From Niallia sp. FSL W8-0635 (GTDB lineage: Bacteria; Bacillota; Bacilli; Bacillales; Cytobacillaceae): a stretch of DNA of 64,000 nucleotides. Numbering within the stretch: position 1 is the first letter of the stretch; each line of letters begins with the position of its first letter. Location: assembly GCF_038007965.1 (NCBI RefSeq), contig NZ_JBBOYD010000001.1:4380501-4444500 (forward strand), written 5' to 3'. Made by a program: the position numbers and the translations under genes. A model generated the notes under the pieces. That model was not told the DNA's origin. It made no database searches and saw only the letters and a program-made list of their open reading frames with translations. Below, one piece after another: positions 53,374 to 62,130 of the stretch.

Positions 53374-54192
53374 TTATTCGACATTTCTCCCTTTTAAAAG
53401 AAACTTTTCTATCCATACTGTAGCAAAGTACATAACAATGGAAAGGATAGACAATACCGCTACTCCAACCCAAACAAGATTAATATTCATAATTTGACCG
53501 GCATATAGAATCATTCTGCCAATACCTTGTCTAGAGCTAATAAATTCACCGACGATGGTACCAGCCAAAGCTAAGGCAATGTTTATTTTCAAACTACTTA
53601 CAATCCATGGCATCGTAGTTGGTACGACTACTTTTGTGAAGACATGCCATCTCTTTGCTCCGAGAGAGTACAATAATTTTTCTAAATCCTTATCAACTGC
53701 TTTCACACCACTATATGCTGCAAGAGCTGTTGTAATAATAGTCATCATAAAAGCGAGCACTACTTTGGAGCCAAAGCCTATTCCAAATAAAATAACTAGA
53801 ACAGGTGCCAAGGCTAGCTTCGGTACGGCATTAAATGCAATTAAATAGGGTTCTGAAATCCGAGAATAATAGTAGGACCACCAGAAGGAAAGCCCTAATA
53901 AAGCTCCAAAAAAGGTTCCTAAGCCAAAACCAAAGATGGTTGCTCCTGATGTGTATAATAAATCGTTCCATAATGATCCTTCTGTCCAGGCTATATAACC
54001 TGTTTTCCATATGGTAGATGGGCTGCTCCAATAATAGGAATCAATGATTTTCCATTTGGAAAGCAATTCCCATGCTAGGAGAAAAATAATTCCAATGCTC
54101 CATTGTCCTATCCGAGTAAAATTCTTTCTTTTTTTCGCAATTGCTTCTTCATCCTCTATATAAAGCAATTCTGTTTTTTCCTTTGATTCCAT
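53374..54192 (-). CDS. ABC permease, NitT/TauT type
   Basis: A 272-aa BPD-type permease with six helices. The EAA loop is recognisable at YSLGAKRWHVFTKVVVPTTMPWIVSSLKI. It belongs to the SsuC/TauC/ThiX group. AAGGAGG precedes the ATG, and it lies 16 nt from the ATPase gene. Confidence 0.87.
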   Translation of the reverse strand: MESKEKTELLYIEDEEAIAKKRKNFTRIGQWSIGIIFLLAWELLSKWKIIDSYYWSSPSTIWKTGYIAWTEGSLWNDLLYTSGATIFGFGLGTFFGALLGLSFWWSYYYSRISEPYLIAFNAVPKLALAPVLVILFGIGFGSKVVLAFMMTIITTALAAYSGVKAVDKDLEKLLYSLGAKRWHVFTKVVVPTTMPWIVSSLKINIALALAGTIVGEFISSRQGIGRMILYAGQIMNINLVWVGVAVLSILSIVMYFATVWIEKFLLKGRNVE

Positions 54193-54208
54193 TGCTCTTC
54201 CTCCTTTC

Positions 54209-54976
54209 TTATTCTGTGTCTTCAGGCGATTTTAACGCTTGTAAAACATATTCCTTTAATTGAATAAACTCCGAATCTAGTAGTGTTTGTTCATTTCGCG
54301 GCCTTGGTAAATCAATCGAAACCTTTTCCTTAATCGTTCCTGGCCTTGGTGTGAGAATATATATTTCATCGGATAAAAAAATGGCTTCATCAATGTCATG
54401 GGTGATAAAGAGAATCGTTTTCTTAAAATCTCCCCATATTTGTAAAAGCCATTCCTGCATAAGCAATCTTGTTTGGGCATCTAATGCGCCAAAAGGTTCA
54501 TCCAATAAAATAACGTCTTGATCATACAGCAAAGTTCGTAACAAAGCTGCCCGCTGTCTCATTCCTCCAGATAATTCCTCTGGGAAATGTTTCTCAAATC
54601 CTTCTAATCCGTATCTCTCCAACAAAGGCAATGCCCTTTTGATTGCCTCTTTTTTCGGAACACCTTTTACTTCTAAGCCTAATATCACATTATGCAGAAT
54701 ATTTCTCCATGGCAGGAGCAAATCTTTTTGCAGCATATAGCCGACATGCCCACTTTTCCCAACGATGTCTTTCCCGTCTAACAGGACATTACCTGTAGAT
54801 GGCTTTATTAATCCAGCAATAATATTAAATAAGGTTGATTTTCCACAACCACTTGGACCGATTATGCTGACAAATTTCCCCTCTGGAATCTGCAAATTTG
54901 CATCCTTTAATGCGAAAAATTCCTTTCCATTTTTCCGAAAAACCTTACTACTGTTCTTAACCTCTAATTTATACAA
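54209..54976 (-). CDS. ABC ATPase, NitT/TauT type
   Basis: A 255-aa importer ATPase: Walker A GPSGCGKST (about 40-48), signature LSGGMRQRAA, Walker B VILLDEPFGALD, switch FITHDIDEAIFL. I choose TTG 54976, with GGAGGG 7 nt upstream; in-frame ATGs lie further 5' but without proper spacing. First gene of the three-gene importer operon. Confidence 0.87.
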   Translation of the reverse strand: MYKLEVKNSSKVFRKNGKEFFALKDANLQIPEGKFVSIIGPSGCGKSTLFNIIAGLIKPSTGNVLLDGKDIVGKSGHVGYMLQKDLLLPWRNILHNVILGLEVKGVPKKEAIKRALPLLERYGLEGFEKHFPEELSGGMRQRAALLRTLLYDQDVILLDEPFGALDAQTRLLMQEWLLQIWGDFKKTILFITHDIDEAIFLSDEIYILTPRPGTIKEKVSIDLPRPRNEQTLLDSEFIQLKEYVLQALKSPEDTE

Positions 54977-55246
54977 TTCGCATCCCTCCATTCTGAAATA
55001 TTCATTGTTTTTAAGCATCTTTCACATAGAAATTCTAGATTTCCAATGAACGTTCCATATTTCGAAATTAATTCTTGCTATACTATATGTAAAAATAGGC
55101 GAATGGGATAATTAATATAGAAAAAAAGCAATCTGTTAAAAAAATCCACCTCTCTTCTTTTTTAATAATCTGAAAATTTTAATAAACACAAATGATTTCT
55201 GTGTTAAAATGAACTTATATTTTTTACAAGAACTGGAGTCCTGTAC

Positions 55247-56218
55247 ATGTTACAAAAAATGAATGCTTTTCTTGGAAAGTGGATGCCGCTGTTAACCCCT
55301 GTGAGTGTAGTCATAGGTGTATTACTAGCTGGTGTATTGCATCATGTTGCTTTCTTAGTACCCTGGATTTTTGCGGTTATGACTTTTGTAGGTAGCCTGA
55401 CATCTAACTTTAAATCGGTGAAATATACAATTACTCACCCGCTATCTTTACTGTTAACACTGGCAATTCTTCATATCATCACTCCTTTATGGGCCTTTAT
55501 GATTGGACATCTATTTTTCCAAGGGGATGCCTATACCATTACTGGTCTTACTTTGGCTGTTGTTATTCCTACTGGGATTACGAGTGTTATTTGGGTTAGC
55601 CTATATAAAGGAAATATTGCACTAACGCTAGCTATTATCCTGCTCGACACCTTGCTTTCTCCATTTCTTGTGCCTTTGAGTATGAGTCTATTCGTTGGAG
55701 AGGCTGTGCAGCTAGAGGTTTGGGGAATGATGAAGGGGCTACTTGGAATGATTGTATTGCCATCTATTGCTGGTATGGTTTTCAATCAGTTTTCCAAGGA
55801 AAAAGCAAAAGTATGGAATCAAACACTTTCCCCCTTTTCCAAAATCGGGCTCGCGCTTGTTGTTAGTATTAATAGTTCTGTCGTTGCCCCTTACTTGCGG
55901 AATATTGATATAAAGTTTCTTCAAGTGGCACTTACTGTTTTTATCATTGCACTTTCTGGTTACTTTTTCGCTTGGATATTAGGAATGCTAACAAAACGAA
56001 GCAAAGAGGAGATCATTGCCATGATTTATTCTGGGGGCATGAGAAACATTAGTGCGGGGGCCGTACTGGCTGTAAGCTTCTTTCCTCCTGCTGTGGCCGT
56101 TCCCGTTGTGATTGGCATGCTATTCCAACAAATCTTAGCAGCGTTATACGGATACTTTATCAAAATAGTGTATGAGAAACCTTTCATTGGAAAAGTAAAG
56201 GAAGGGAAAATTTCGTAA
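55247..56218 (+). CDS. BASS (bile acid:Na+ symporter-like) transporter
   Basis: A 323-aa membrane protein with about ten helices of the BASS/YocS family of sodium-coupled organic-anion transporters. TGLTLAVVIPTGITSVIWV and the crossover segment SGGMRNISAGAVLAVSFFPP match the family's two sodium-site regions. Divergent from the ABC operon; some BASS members carry pantothenate or thiazole compounds, but the substrate here is unknown. Confidence 0.85.
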   Translation: MLQKMNAFLGKWMPLLTPVSVVIGVLLAGVLHHVAFLVPWIFAVMTFVGSLTSNFKSVKYTITHPLSLLLTLAILHIITPLWAFMIGHLFFQGDAYTITGLTLAVVIPTGITSVIWVSLYKGNIALTLAIILLDTLLSPFLVPLSMSLFVGEAVQLEVWGMMKGLLGMIVLPSIAGMVFNQFSKEKAKVWNQTLSPFSKIGLALVVSINSSVVAPYLRNIDIKFLQVALTVFIIALSGYFFAWILGMLTKRSKEEIIAMIYSGGMRNISAGAVLAVSFFPPAVAVPVVIGMLFQQILAALYGYFIKIVYEKPFIGKVKEGKIS

Positions 56219-56235
56219 ATTCATTCAAAAGAAAG

Positions 56236-56277
56236 TAGGATAACTCTCTTTATAGAGAAAGTTACCCTATTTTTTTA
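56236..56277. terminator. Bidirectional terminator
   Basis: TAGGATAACTCTCT, loop TTAT, AGAGAAAGTTACCCTA, then TTTTTTT; one mismatch. Between BASS and the convergent glycosylase gene. Confidence 0.75.
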
Positions 56278-56880
56278 TTTCCATAATTCGCCTTGTAAAA
56301 GCCTCTCTCTCTTTTTCATCCCAGAAACAAAAGGATGTCCTTTCACATAATATCTGAGCGGCATAGAGGTCCATTCCTCTTTATTTGGAATCCCGATTCT
56401 CGGCGATGCCACTATTTGTGCTGGTGTTTTTCCATCTGCAATAAATAAAGAACTTTCATTTATTAAAGCTCCATCTAAAATCTTTGTGATATCCATTGCT
56501 TTCGTTAATTTCCCCGGCCCATTACAGATTGTTACACCAGTAGTCTTTCGATTCCGTTCCATCCATTCTATTCCATCAAGCGGTTCAATTGCTCGAATCA
56601 AAACAGCCTGAGGATCTCCCACTTCTTTCGTTACAATATTTAGCATATGGTGGGTATGCATCGTGTAAATATAGATTGTCCCACCTATTTTATACATTGA
56701 TTCTAACCTAGGCGTTCGTCTTCCAGCATAGCTATGGCAGGCCATATCCTCCACACCAACATAAGCCTCTGTCTCTACAATATAGCCACTATACAAATGA
56801 TTTGGAGTCTGATGAATTAGAATCTTCCCTAAAAGTTGTCTTGCTATTTCCTCAGTTGACTGGTTTATGTAATCAATCAT
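56275..56880 (-). CDS. 3-methyladenine DNA glycosylase (AAG/MPG family)
   Basis: A 201-aa base-excision glycosylase of the mammalian AAG type (as in B. subtilis YxlJ). Diagnostic parts are IVETEAYVGVEDMACHSYAGR with the catalytic Glu, the MYKIGGTIYIYTMH segment, VLIRAIEPLDG and NGPGKLTKAM. ATG 56880 has GGAG 7 nt upstream; a 5-codon longer ATG start falls before the site. Monocistronic. Confidence 0.9.
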   Translation of the reverse strand: MIDYINQSTEEIARQLLGKILIHQTPNHLYSGYIVETEAYVGVEDMACHSYAGRRTPRLESMYKIGGTIYIYTMHTHHMLNIVTKEVGDPQAVLIRAIEPLDGIEWMERNRKTTGVTICNGPGKLTKAMDITKILDGALINESSLFIADGKTPAQIVASPRIGIPNKEEWTSMPLRYYVKGHPFVSGMKKRERLLQGELWK

Positions 56881-56925
56881 TATCCTTCTCCTCATTTATT
56901 TCTTATAGTATACGTTTCTTTTCCC

Positions 56926-56971
56926 CAAAAAAGAAAGAATCATCCCTTTAGTTAAGTTAAAGAGATGATTC
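56926..56971 (-). terminator. Terminator of the NADH oxidase gene
   Basis: GAATCATCTCTTTA and TAAAGGGATGATTC on the minus strand (14-bp stem with one wobble), then TTTCTTTTTT. Confidence 0.85.
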
Positions 56972-56986
56972 CTTTTCTTCAAGCTA

Positions 56987-58348
56987 TTATTGCTCAATAG
57001 GTTCTTTCTGTTTCGCTAAAGCAGCTAATCCTGCCTGATTCAACGTATTCCATGGTTTATTAAAATGTGGTTGAAAGAAGAAATCGATAAAACCTAATTC
57101 TTCGATTGTCATTTTTGTTTGGATACATACAGATAAAGTATTCATCATTTGTGTAACATCCGCTTTTGAAATCAACTGGGCACCTAAAATTTGTCTTGTC
57201 TCTTGATGGAATAGGACTTTTAAGCGAATTTCATGGAATGTTGGCATAAATTCTGGACGATCATTATCGATTACTTCTACCACTTCATAAGGAATCTTAT
57301 TAAGCTTTGCAGTAACTTCTGTTAACCCAGTAGATGCCATATTTAAGCCAAAAATATGCAATCCTGAAGTACCTTGTGTCCCCATATACTTTAATAGCTG
57401 CCCCGCTATATTATGGCCTACTAATGTTCCCATTCGAACCGCATTGGTCGCAAGAGGGATATAAACTTTTTCTCCTGTTGGGTTGTAATTAACAGCACAG
57501 CTGTCACCTGCTGCATAAATATCTGGGTTGCTTGATTGCATATATTCATTAATCTTAATCGCACCGTTAGGTAATAGGTCTACTTTTCCTTTTAAAAGGT
57601 TCGTATTTGGTCTAAAGCCGACACATAAGATAACTAAATCTGTTTCATATTCCCCTTTTGTTGTGTAAACCTTTGTTACTTTTCCTTGTTCATTTCCTTC
57701 AAATTTTGTTACCGTTTGTTGTAAAGCTAAGCTAATATTGTGTTCTGCAAATTCAGCCTCTACCACATCTGTAAATTCTTTATCTAAATACTTATTTAAG
57801 ATGCGATCTTCACTATCAATTAACGTTACGTTTTTTCCATTTAACGCAAATGCTTCCACTAACTCGACACCAATATATCCAGCACCTATTACTGTAACGT
57901 TCTTTACATTCTTAGATCGCTCAATAATTTCATTTGCTTGGTTATAGTTTTTAGAAAGCAAAATGTTTTCTAAATTAATACCATCGATTGGCGGAATAAT
58001 TGGCCAAGAGCCTGTTGTCATCACCAATTTATCATACTGATCAATCTTTTCTTCTCCTGTATTTAAGTCTTTCACACGCACTTGTTTGTTTACTGTATCA
58101 ATATCCAATACTTCATGCTCCATATGCATGGTTGCTCCAAGGGATTTTAGCTCTTCTGGTGAAGAATAGAATAATTGACTAGCATCTTTCGCCACGCCAC
58201 CAACATATAAAGCAATACCACAAGATAAAAAGGAAACATTATTATTTTTTTCATAAACTGTTATATCTATATTTTTATTTAAATTTGCTAACGTCTTTAC
58301 TGCTGCTGTTCCAGCATGTGTACATCCAATTACAACTACTTTCATCAT
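56987..58348 (-). CDS. nox: NADH oxidase / CoA-disulfide-reductase-family flavoprotein
   Basis: A 453-aa FAD/NADH enzyme of the peroxide-reductase group. It has the N-terminal FAD motif, a single redox cysteine Cys43 in VSFLSCGIAL, the NAD motif GAGYIGVELVEAF, the second FAD motif DIYAAGDSC and a C-terminal dimerisation domain. Water-forming NADH oxidase is most likely: it would regenerate NAD+ with oxygen. AAAAGGAG precedes the first of two ATGs. The upstream region carries four Rex-like sites, strongly suggesting control by the NADH/NAD ratio. Confidence 0.88.
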   Translation of the reverse strand: MMKVVVIGCTHAGTAAVKTLANLNKNIDITVYEKNNNVSFLSCGIALYVGGVAKDASQLFYSSPEELKSLGATMHMEHEVLDIDTVNKQVRVKDLNTGEEKIDQYDKLVMTTGSWPIIPPIDGINLENILLSKNYNQANEIIERSKNVKNVTVIGAGYIGVELVEAFALNGKNVTLIDSEDRILNKYLDKEFTDVVEAEFAEHNISLALQQTVTKFEGNEQGKVTKVYTTKGEYETDLVILCVGFRPNTNLLKGKVDLLPNGAIKINEYMQSSNPDIYAAGDSCAVNYNPTGEKVYIPLATNAVRMGTLVGHNIAGQLLKYMGTQGTSGLHIFGLNMASTGLTEVTAKLNKIPYEVVEVIDNDRPEFMPTFHEIRLKVLFHQETRQILGAQLISKADVTQMMNTLSVCIQTKMTIEELGFIDFFFQPHFNKPWNTLNQAGLAALAKQKEPIEQ

Positions 58349-58375
58349 TTAAAAACTCCTTTTGTAATAGATTAA

Positions 58376-58435
58376 ATGTGAAATACTTCACTTAATTAGT
58401 GAAAAAAATCACATATTTTGTGATAAGATTCACAT
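58376..58435. promoter_or_regulatory. Three phased Rex-like operators
   Basis: ATGTGAAATACTTCACTT (58376-58393), TAGTGAAAAAAATCACAT (58397-58414) and TTGTGATAAGATTCACAT (58418-58435), each an 18-bp variant of TTGTGAA-N4-TTCACAA, repeated at exactly 21-bp intervals. They lie between the promoter and the nox start codon. Confidence 0.7.
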
Positions 58436-58450
58436 TTCGTTCACACCTTT

Positions 58451-58478
58451 ATTATACATCGAATATTTCTTAATGCAA
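58451..58478 (-). promoter_or_regulatory. SigA promoter of nox
   Basis: Minus strand TTGCAT (58473-58478), 16-nt spacer, TATAAT (58451-58456). The three phased sites are downstream and the fourth site immediately upstream. Confidence 0.65.
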
Positions 58479-58483
58479 CTATT

Positions 58484-58501
58484 TTGTGATAAAATTCACA
58501 A
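58484..58501. promoter_or_regulatory. Fourth Rex-like operator
   Basis: TTGTGATAAAATTCACAA, one base from the Rex consensus, lying 5 bp upstream of the nox -35. Confidence 0.75.
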
Positions 58502-58566
58502 TAAAAAACGTGGGAATTAATTCCAAAACCCTGGATAGACTATTTATTGTTAGAAGATTAATAGCC

Positions 58567-58603
58567 AAAAAGGGACCAGAATAAAACATTCTACTCCCCT
58601 TTT
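58567..58603 (-). terminator. Terminator of the DUF917-DUF6092 operon
   Basis: AAAAGGGG..AGAAT and ATTCT..CCCTTTTT pair on the minus strand and end in a T-run. Confidence 0.65.
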
Positions 58604-58647
58604 ATCTACATACTAAAAACATTTTTCAAGAGCTTTTAAAGTTGCTT

Positions 58648-58962
58648 CTACTCCTTATTATTCACCGTAATATCTACCAATTGATGAATAGATTGATCTA
58701 GTGCTTTTTCATATCCCGAAGGATCTGATAAAGCACGCCAACCTTCTTTACGTACAACAGAGAGGGCATCTTCCATTTCTTCATCCTCTATTCCAAGTTC
58801 TTTTAATAATAGAAGTGTTCTTTCCAATGCACCAATCATTCTTAGTGGTCCATAATGTTCAGGCTCTCGATACAGTCCTTTTGCACTTGTGAGAACATAT
58901 CCTCCATAGTCTCTAACAAGCTCTATTACTTTCTCACTCTTGAGTGACTCCATACTTGTCAA
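58648..58962 (-). CDS. DUF6092 family protein
   Basis: A 104-aa mostly helical soluble protein of the DUF6092 family (VIELVRDYGGYVLTSAKGL, YGPLRMIGALERTLLLLKELG). Function unknown. It is the last gene of the operon. A TTG start at 58962 has AGGAGG 9 nt upstream, within the end of the preceding gene; the ATG at 58953 is the alternative. The 29-nt overlap indicates coupled expression with the nitroreductase. Confidence 0.72.
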   Translation of the reverse strand: MTSMESLKSEKVIELVRDYGGYVLTSAKGLYREPEHYGPLRMIGALERTLLLLKELGIEDEEMEDALSVVRKEGWRALSDPSGYEKALDQSIHQLVDITVNNKE

Positions 58963-59467
58963 AGGAAATTACCTCCTCTTTTAATCTGCTGTTCTTTTTT
59001 CTAGGGGATTCTTTGGAATAACCTAAACTAATTAGAAGCTCTGGTTCCATTCCATTTGGAAGTTCCAATAATTTCTTAATTGCATCTTTGTGAAAGGATC
59101 TTACCGGACAATTACCGAAGCCTAATGTATGGGTGGATAAAAGAATATATGCAGCAACTATTCCCAGATTGACAAAGCGCAGAACTTCCTCTGAATCTTT
59201 GCCCCCTTTATTTAGAGCTTCTGTTGGATTGGAACACAAAATAATAACCGCGGTTGGATTTCCTGATAGGCCAGGAGAAAATCTTTTTATTCGCTTAATC
59301 TGCTCCTTGTCCTGAACAATAATGAAATGAGATTCTTGGGCATTGCTTCCTGATGGACTATTTATGATACTTTGTTCAATTGCCTTCATTATTTCTGCAG
59401 GCAATCCGTTACTTTCTTGAAAGGACCGAGAACTTCTTCTTGTTCTAATTGCTTCCAGCACATCCAA
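58934..59467 (-). CDS. Nitroreductase family protein
   Basis: A 177-aa FMN-dependent oxidoreductase of the nitroreductase fold: IRTRRSSRSFQ start motif, SPSGSNAQESHFIIV FMN loop, and the GFGNCPVRSFHKDAIKKLLELPNGMEPELLISLGYSKESP C-terminal region. TTG start, GGAGG 8 nt upstream. The second of two adjacent nitroreductase genes; they may form a heterodimer or act on successive intermediates. Substrate unknown. Confidence 0.85.
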   Translation of the reverse strand: MDVLEAIRTRRSSRSFQESNGLPAEIMKAIEQSIINSPSGSNAQESHFIIVQDKEQIKRIKRFSPGLSGNPTAVIILCSNPTEALNKGGKDSEEVLRFVNLGIVAAYILLSTHTLGFGNCPVRSFHKDAIKKLLELPNGMEPELLISLGYSKESPRKKNSRLKEEVISFDKYGVTQE

Positions 59468-59481
59468 TATCTATTCCTCCT

Positions 59482-60342
59482 TTAAAAAGAAAAGCCTCTA
59501 TTCTCTAATATATTCTTCAAATTTTCTCTTAAACTAGCAGAAGCAGCTATCGTTTCTGGTCTTGTGCATCTTCTTGCCGTATGCTCTCTCCATCCATAGT
59601 CAACACCATGCTTCTCAGGTTCGCCTGCTAAGGATACTCTGCGTCCATCATAGGTTTTACGGGAAATCATTGTCTTGTCATATTCTTCTAGCAGTTGGTC
59701 AAGATAATCAGTTTTATATTTTTCATTGTGAACGGTAACTTTTTCTGGTAGTCTTGGCTTTACGCCTCGTCTCGTCCCTTCTTTTTCATATCCTATCGAT
59801 AATCCTGAAATAGCAAAAACACCTGCAGGAAGTCCAAGCTCCTCCGCAACCGCATCGGGATTGTTGCGAATAGAACCGACTGGTACACAGCCTAAACCTA
59901 CTGACTCCGCAGCAACGAGTGAATTTTGCAAAGCAAGCGTTGCATCCATGGAGGAAAGGAGAAACATTTCTAGCGTATTAGATAAAAAACGATAGCCCTG
60001 TGATTCGGTAATATGTTTTAACCGATATATATCCGCACAGAAGACAAGGAATACAGGTGCCTCCTTAATAAAGGATTGGTTTCCAGATAAAGAAGCTAAC
60101 CGCGCTTTTCTTTGTACATCTTTAATCGCTATAATGCTATATGCTTGCAAGTTGGAAGAGGTAGGAGCACTCCTAGCTGCAACTGTAATCGTTTGGAGGA
60201 TATTAGTTGGAATATCTTTGGATTGAAATGCTCTTACTGATTCATGTGCTGTAAGAACTTCAATCGTTTCATTAAGTAAATGTTTTTCTTTTGATAATCC
60301 TTCTAACTCTATTCGCGTATTCCTTTTTCGATATTCCGTCAC
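59482..60342 (-). CDS. Nitroreductase, NfsA/NfrA type
   Basis: A 286-aa FMN-dependent NAD(P)H oxidoreductase of the NfsA group: ESVRAF and AARSAPTSSNLQAYSIIAI form the FMN site, GLGCVPVGSIRNNP is typical, and LSIGYEKEGTRRGVKPRLP marks the long C-terminal arm of this branch. GTG start; GAGGGGAA is close. It lies 14 nt before the smaller nitroreductase gene. Confidence 0.85.
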   Translation of the reverse strand: MTEYRKRNTRIELEGLSKEKHLLNETIEVLTAHESVRAFQSKDIPTNILQTITVAARSAPTSSNLQAYSIIAIKDVQRKARLASLSGNQSFIKEAPVFLVFCADIYRLKHITESQGYRFLSNTLEMFLLSSMDATLALQNSLVAAESVGLGCVPVGSIRNNPDAVAEELGLPAGVFAISGLSIGYEKEGTRRGVKPRLPEKVTVHNEKYKTDYLDQLLEEYDKTMISRKTYDGRRVSLAGEPEKHGVDYGWREHTARRCTRPETIAASASLRENLKNILENRGFSF

Positions 60343-60359
60343 TTCCCCTCACCATCCTA

Positions 60360-61310
60360 CTATTTATTAATTAGAATGCCATTCTCCATAATTAATGCTT
60401 CATCCAAATAGACAGTCGGTTTCATGACAACACTATCTATGTGAACACCAGCTGAAATAGTGCCTCCAAATGTGGCATTGCTTCCAAAAGCTACATGTAT
60501 CGTTCCATATACTTTTTCATCCTCTAATACTACACCTGTAATCCTCGCCTTATCGTTTGTACCTATTCCAAATTCCCCGAGTAATCTGCCGTCCTCCTTA
60601 CCTAATATATGTAATAAGGAGTCAGCATCTTTTCCATCTGCCTTCACTAAACGACCTTCCTCTATAGTAAGAGTAAGCGGGCTGCTTAGCTTTCCTATTC
60701 CAGCCACTGATCCATCAACTATAATAGTGCCAAATGCAGAACCTTCTACTGGTGCAATAAACGCCTCCCCTGATGGGAGATTGCCTGATTCCCCTGGATT
60801 TAGATACATTCCCGTACTTGCGATTCCTTGTCTCTCTGTTATATCAAACTCTAAGCTATAGCCATCTTTTTCGATTCTTACATGTCTTCCTTTTGTAAGT
60901 AAGTCTGTTACTTGTTCTGTAAGTAGTCTCACTTGTTCATAATCTGCGGAAATGGCTCCCTCTAGGAACATATCCTTCGTTATTCCTGGCATGGTCGCCA
61001 GCCTTGCTCCTGCTTCTACCGCCCTTTTTCTCGCTTGTGTATGTGTTAACGAGTGTTCAGTCACACATACAACCACATCTGCGGCTTTCATTGCTGCTGC
61101 AACGGTAGCTGGCGGCTCTTGTCCCGACTTCTCTCTTTTTTGCATAACCATTAGCATTGCTTCGGCACGTAACGCTTTGCCAGCCTCATATAATGATTCC
61201 GCTATATCCCTCTTCGCTTCATCTGCTACAATAAGAAATAACTCTCCTTCTTTTATAGCTAAACAATTTGCTAGAATGTTTTTGCCTATTCCCATCATTT
61301 TTTCATTCAT
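60360..61310 (-). CDS. M29-aminopeptidase/NicX-like metalloprotein
   Basis: A 316-aa protein resembling the M29 aminopeptidase/NicX superfamily. The metal-ligand region NLPSGEAFIAPVEGSAFG and the HVAFGSNATFGG block near the C-terminus are visible; the C-terminal part is shorter than in true M29 peptidases (about 400 aa). NicX opens an aromatic ring with Fe(II), so either peptidase or ring-opening dioxygenase activity is possible. ATG follows GAGGG at a somewhat long spacing. It lies between aroM and the nitroreductases. Confidence 0.72.
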   Translation of the reverse strand: MNEKMMGIGKNILANCLAIKEGELFLIVADEAKRDIAESLYEAGKALRAEAMLMVMQKREKSGQEPPATVAAAMKAADVVVCVTEHSLTHTQARKRAVEAGARLATMPGITKDMFLEGAISADYEQVRLLTEQVTDLLTKGRHVRIEKDGYSLEFDITERQGIASTGMYLNPGESGNLPSGEAFIAPVEGSAFGTIIVDGSVAGIGKLSSPLTLTIEEGRLVKADGKDADSLLHILGKEDGRLLGEFGIGTNDKARITGVVLEDEKVYGTIHVAFGSNATFGGTISAGVHIDSVVMKPTVYLDEALIMENGILINK

Positions 61311-61326
61311 TTTTCTAACCGCCCTC

Positions 61327-61995
61327 TTATATCATTTCTGACACTAGTTTCGCCATTAGTGCATTCGAAAGAATTACTGGTTTATCGGCTATTTCAGCGA
61401 CCATCTCTCTGGCATACTCTGTATATCCCATACAATCTAACAAAATTATATCTACTTCCTTCTTCAGCTCTAAGGCTGCATTTTTAAAGTTTTCCACATC
61501 CATCTTGTATGGTGACGCAACTTTAAAAACCGGGTTCAAACCAAATGGTGCATATTTAGGAAAAGATGTTTTTATTTGGTTCTCAAGCGGCACAATTACT
61601 CCAAGCTTTCTATTGCCTACTAACGCATTGATTGTTGGGGGAATAATATGATCTGGTTCAATTAAATAGGATTTCTTTGTCTTTAATCCTGGAAAGACAC
61701 CTGTGCATAACAACAATATTTGAGTTATTCCCACTTCTTCTAAATAGTAAATTTTCTCCTGTAAAATTGGCTTTATTTTTTCTCTAGACATAATCACCGA
61801 TTCACTTGTTACTAACCGGGATGTTAATACATAATCACCTTCTTCAGGAAATAAATTTGTTTCAATATATTCTTTAGACATTCCATCTAATACGCCAACC
61901 TGGACAATTTCTGCTTTGTCTACATACTTCTCTAAAATAGGCGCAACATCTGATCTTGGAGCTTGACCTATTGTAATCATTCCAAGTTTCTTCAT
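61327..61995 (-). CDS. AroM family protein
   Basis: A 222-aa protein of the AroM family, related in fold to Asp/Glu racemases. The start KKLGMITIGQAPRSDVAP is diagnostic; a Cys in LLLCTGVFPG and another in ILLDCMGYT occupy the positions of the two racemase cysteines. Function unproven. AAGGAG precedes the ATG. Such proteins recur beside DUF1177 and DUF917 genes. Confidence 0.85.
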   Translation of the reverse strand: MKKLGMITIGQAPRSDVAPILEKYVDKAEIVQVGVLDGMSKEYIETNLFPEEGDYVLTSRLVTSESVIMSREKIKPILQEKIYYLEEVGITQILLLCTGVFPGLKTKKSYLIEPDHIIPPTINALVGNRKLGVIVPLENQIKTSFPKYAPFGLNPVFKVASPYKMDVENFKNAALELKKEVDIILLDCMGYTEYAREMVAEIADKPVILSNALMAKLVSEMI

Positions 61996-62087
61996 AGAAA
62001 CAACTCCTTTTTATAAAGTAAAACGTCATCCTCTGTGTAGTACTAGTTAAACCAGTTAAGTTGTACTCTCATTCATTTTTAATAGCG

Positions 62088-62122
62088 AAAGGGAGGAAGC
62101 CACGCTCCCTCACCTCACTCTA
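62088..62122 (-). terminator. Weak hairpin between DUF1177 and aroM
   Basis: Minus strand GGGAG, loop, CTCCC, followed by TTTCG only. It could attenuate transcription from DUF917-DUF1177 into aroM, in a 135-bp gap. Confidence 0.35.
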
Positions 62123-62130
62123 TTACTCAA

